DNA of 43,648 bases from Planctomycetaceae bacterium (GTDB taxonomy: Bacteria; Planctomycetota; Planctomycetia; Planctomycetales; Planctomycetaceae), in assembly GCA_016795145.1 (NCBI GenBank), contig JAEUII010000003.1:1-43648 (forward strand), in the 5' to 3' direction. Below, piece after piece: positions 42,490 to 43,648 of this stretch (positions within the stretch are counted from its first letter, which is position 1; every line of letters begins with the position of its first letter). The notes beneath the pieces are model-generated. The model made no database searches. It was given only the letters and a program-made list of their open reading frames with translations, and was not told the origin of the DNA. The translations under genes were made by a program, and so were the position numbers.

Positions 42490-43648
42490 CTATTCTTCTG
42501 TCACGACAAGGAACCAGCCAATGTTGCGAACCTCTTCCGGGCGACTTCGCACGATCACAGGGGAGATTGCGGCAAGGTGCCTGGTCCCCGTGACTGGGTC
42601 TTCAAAGTTTTCGACGATTGCCACTGTCTGTCCATTTTCTTCCTGCAGACCTTTGGCAACGTTCAGAACATCGTCATTGACTCGCGGAAACGGTGCGTCT
42701 TTTCGGCGTTCCTTCAGCCGGGGATGAGCAATCACCATTCCGGGTTGTCCTGTGATCTGATTCGTTTCCACCTGAAACAGCATGGCGTTGTTCTGAATTC
42801 CAAAGTCGTCAATTTCCAGGGTCATCGCTAACAGTCCGGAGATCCTGCGGGCAACCGGATCCTCACTGTCCCAGATCGGCACAGAAAACGAAACTACCAG
42901 GCGATCCGTCGCGGTGCTTTGATACACGCAGGACAGATTCACAGCATCACTGTGGTCTGCGAGCTTGGGCAGAAGGAACTCAAGCGGCTTCAGCGAGGGG
43001 ACTCGAGGATCTTCTTTGGCCATGTCTTCCCCAAGACCATGAAAGTAGTCTCGGTGTCGATAAGGATTTCCGATGCTGGAACCTCTCGGTGATCGCGCAT
43101 ACTGAAGGCCCTGATCGGAGAACACGCTCCAGTTGGAGTTCTGAACGGAGGAACCGCGAAGGCCCCGCTGTTCCGTCAGCCACGCCTGAATGGGTTCCCA
43201 CAGTGTCTTGTTTTGCGGATCAGCATTCGCCGCCGCAATCGCCAGTCGCAGCACCTGGGACTGTGCCTCCGCTTCAAGCAGTCTCCATCGCAGATCGATT
43301 TCGTAGCCGATCGCCTGGGCCATGGCCTTCGCCGATGTTTGCAGATTCTCCTTGCGTGCGGATTCGGCCTGGCGTCGACTGTCGTCTGCAACAAGTCGGG
43401 CTTCTGCTTCTTTCTTCGCGAGTGCGCCGAGCCAGATCGCCGCAATAATGCTGACCATCACCACGAGCATGATGGCGGCAATCACAGACTGTGCGGCCGA
43501 TCGATGTCTTCGAGTCCAGCGGGCCGCACGCTGCATCAGCGAATCCGGCTGCACACTGACGGCTTCATCCGCGAGATAACTTTCGATATCCAGAGCCACA
43601 TCGTTTGCCGTGGCATAGCGATCGTTCGGTCGCAGCTGCATGGCCTTC
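42490..43648 (-). CDS. Serine/threonine protein kinase, C-terminal part with extracytoplasmic sensor (cut by window edge)
   Basis: 386 residues are visible and the frame continues past the right edge. It begins with the end of a kinase domain, KAMQLRPNDRYATANDVALD, the usual last helix of planctomycete Pkn2-type kinases. An arginine-rich juxtamembrane segment precedes one transmembrane helix (about residues 52-76 of the visible part). A short coiled coil follows. The last 260 residues form an extracytoplasmic domain with WSVFSDQGLQYARSP and YRHRDYFHGLG, and a repeat of strand-rich segments. The YRHRDYF pattern resembles Cache/PAS-like small-molecule sensors. It presumably phosphorylates cytoplasmic targets in response to an outside ligand; ligand and targets are unknown. 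Confidence 0.85.
   Translation of the reverse strand, partial: KAMQLRPNDRYATANDVALDIESYLADEAVSVQPDSLMQRAARWTRRHRSAAQSVIAAIMLVVMVSIIAAIWLGALAKKEAEARLVADDSRRQAESARKENLQTSAKAMAQAIGYEIDLRWRLLEAEAQSQVLRLAIAAANADPQNKTLWEPIQAWLTEQRGLRGSSVQNSNWSVFSDQGLQYARSPRGSSIGNPYRHRDYFHGLGEDMAKEDPRVPSLKPLEFLLPKLADHSDAVNLSCVYQSTATDRLVVSFSVPIWDSEDPVARRISGLLAMTLEIDDFGIQNNAMLFQVETNQITGQPGMVIAHPRLKERRKDAPFPRVNDDVLNVAKGLQEENGQTVAIVENFEDPVTGTRHLAAISPVIVRSRPEEVRNIGWFLVVTEE

Overview
The window reads as chromosomal DNA of a planctomycete (Planctomycetes, probably Planctomycetales). The evidence is the combination of a DUF1549/DUF1553-type cytochrome-like protein, a DUF1501 Tat-exported protein, a giant PQQ-propeller protein, a protein kinase with a C-terminal extracytoplasmic sensor, an H4MPT-dependent C1 gene at the left edge, weak use of Shine-Dalgarno sites and many small intergenic palindromes. 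There is no phage, plasmid or CRISPR locus. Most genes look like housekeeping or conserved lineage genes.

Layout. 1-7.3 kb: the start of a probable mch (minus), a GGQ release-factor-like gene (plus), then a minus-strand run of ACT protein, 1522-residue PQQ-propeller protein and ribonuclease D. 7.6-12.2 kb: rsfS, a universal stress protein, a DUF4405 membrane protein, glgC and a PIN-PhoH gene. 12.2-13.4 kb: a 125-bp tandem repeat and short hairpin repeats around a small membrane protein gene. 13.4-17.9 kb: a small protein, a PAP2/sphingomyelin-synthase-like lipid enzyme, a nitrilase-family hydrolase, an exported protein with a fibronectin-III-like end and a PilZ-like protein. 17.9-19.1 kb: a gene-free stretch of interspersed palindromes, a serine recombinase remnant and tRNA-Lys(TTT). 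19.4-25.6 kb, all minus: the DUF1549 gene, then glnA-moxR-coiled-coil membrane protein. 25.8-34.8 kb: cutA, a leucine-rich repeat protein, an H1-like basic protein with an AT-hook-like linker, a B12-binding radical SAM protein with CX4CX2C spacing, a LarA-like protein, the DUF1501 protein and gatB. 35.3-42.2 kb: a small lipoprotein with a secretin-like motif, a tightly packed operon for a group-3b-type [NiFe] hydrogenase/diaphorase and a zinc-ribbon membrane protein. The right edge holds the C-terminal part of a protein kinase.

The most unusual locus is the operon read leftwards from 40,768 to 36,063: CoA transferase, HTH-less cyclic-nucleotide-binding protein, HydB-like, HydG-like and HydD-like subunits. 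The last four are translationally coupled or nearly so. In known group 3b hydrogenases the Ni-Fe large subunit (HydA) follows HydD. Here HydD is followed at once by a degenerate palindrome and an unrelated lipoprotein gene, and no large subunit exists anywhere in the window. Either the catalytic subunit is encoded elsewhere, or it was lost, or the complex has another job. The second theme is repeats: at least seven families of intergenic palindromes occur, several in copies kilobases apart, and one 20-bp hairpin family shows base-pair-preserving changes between copies.
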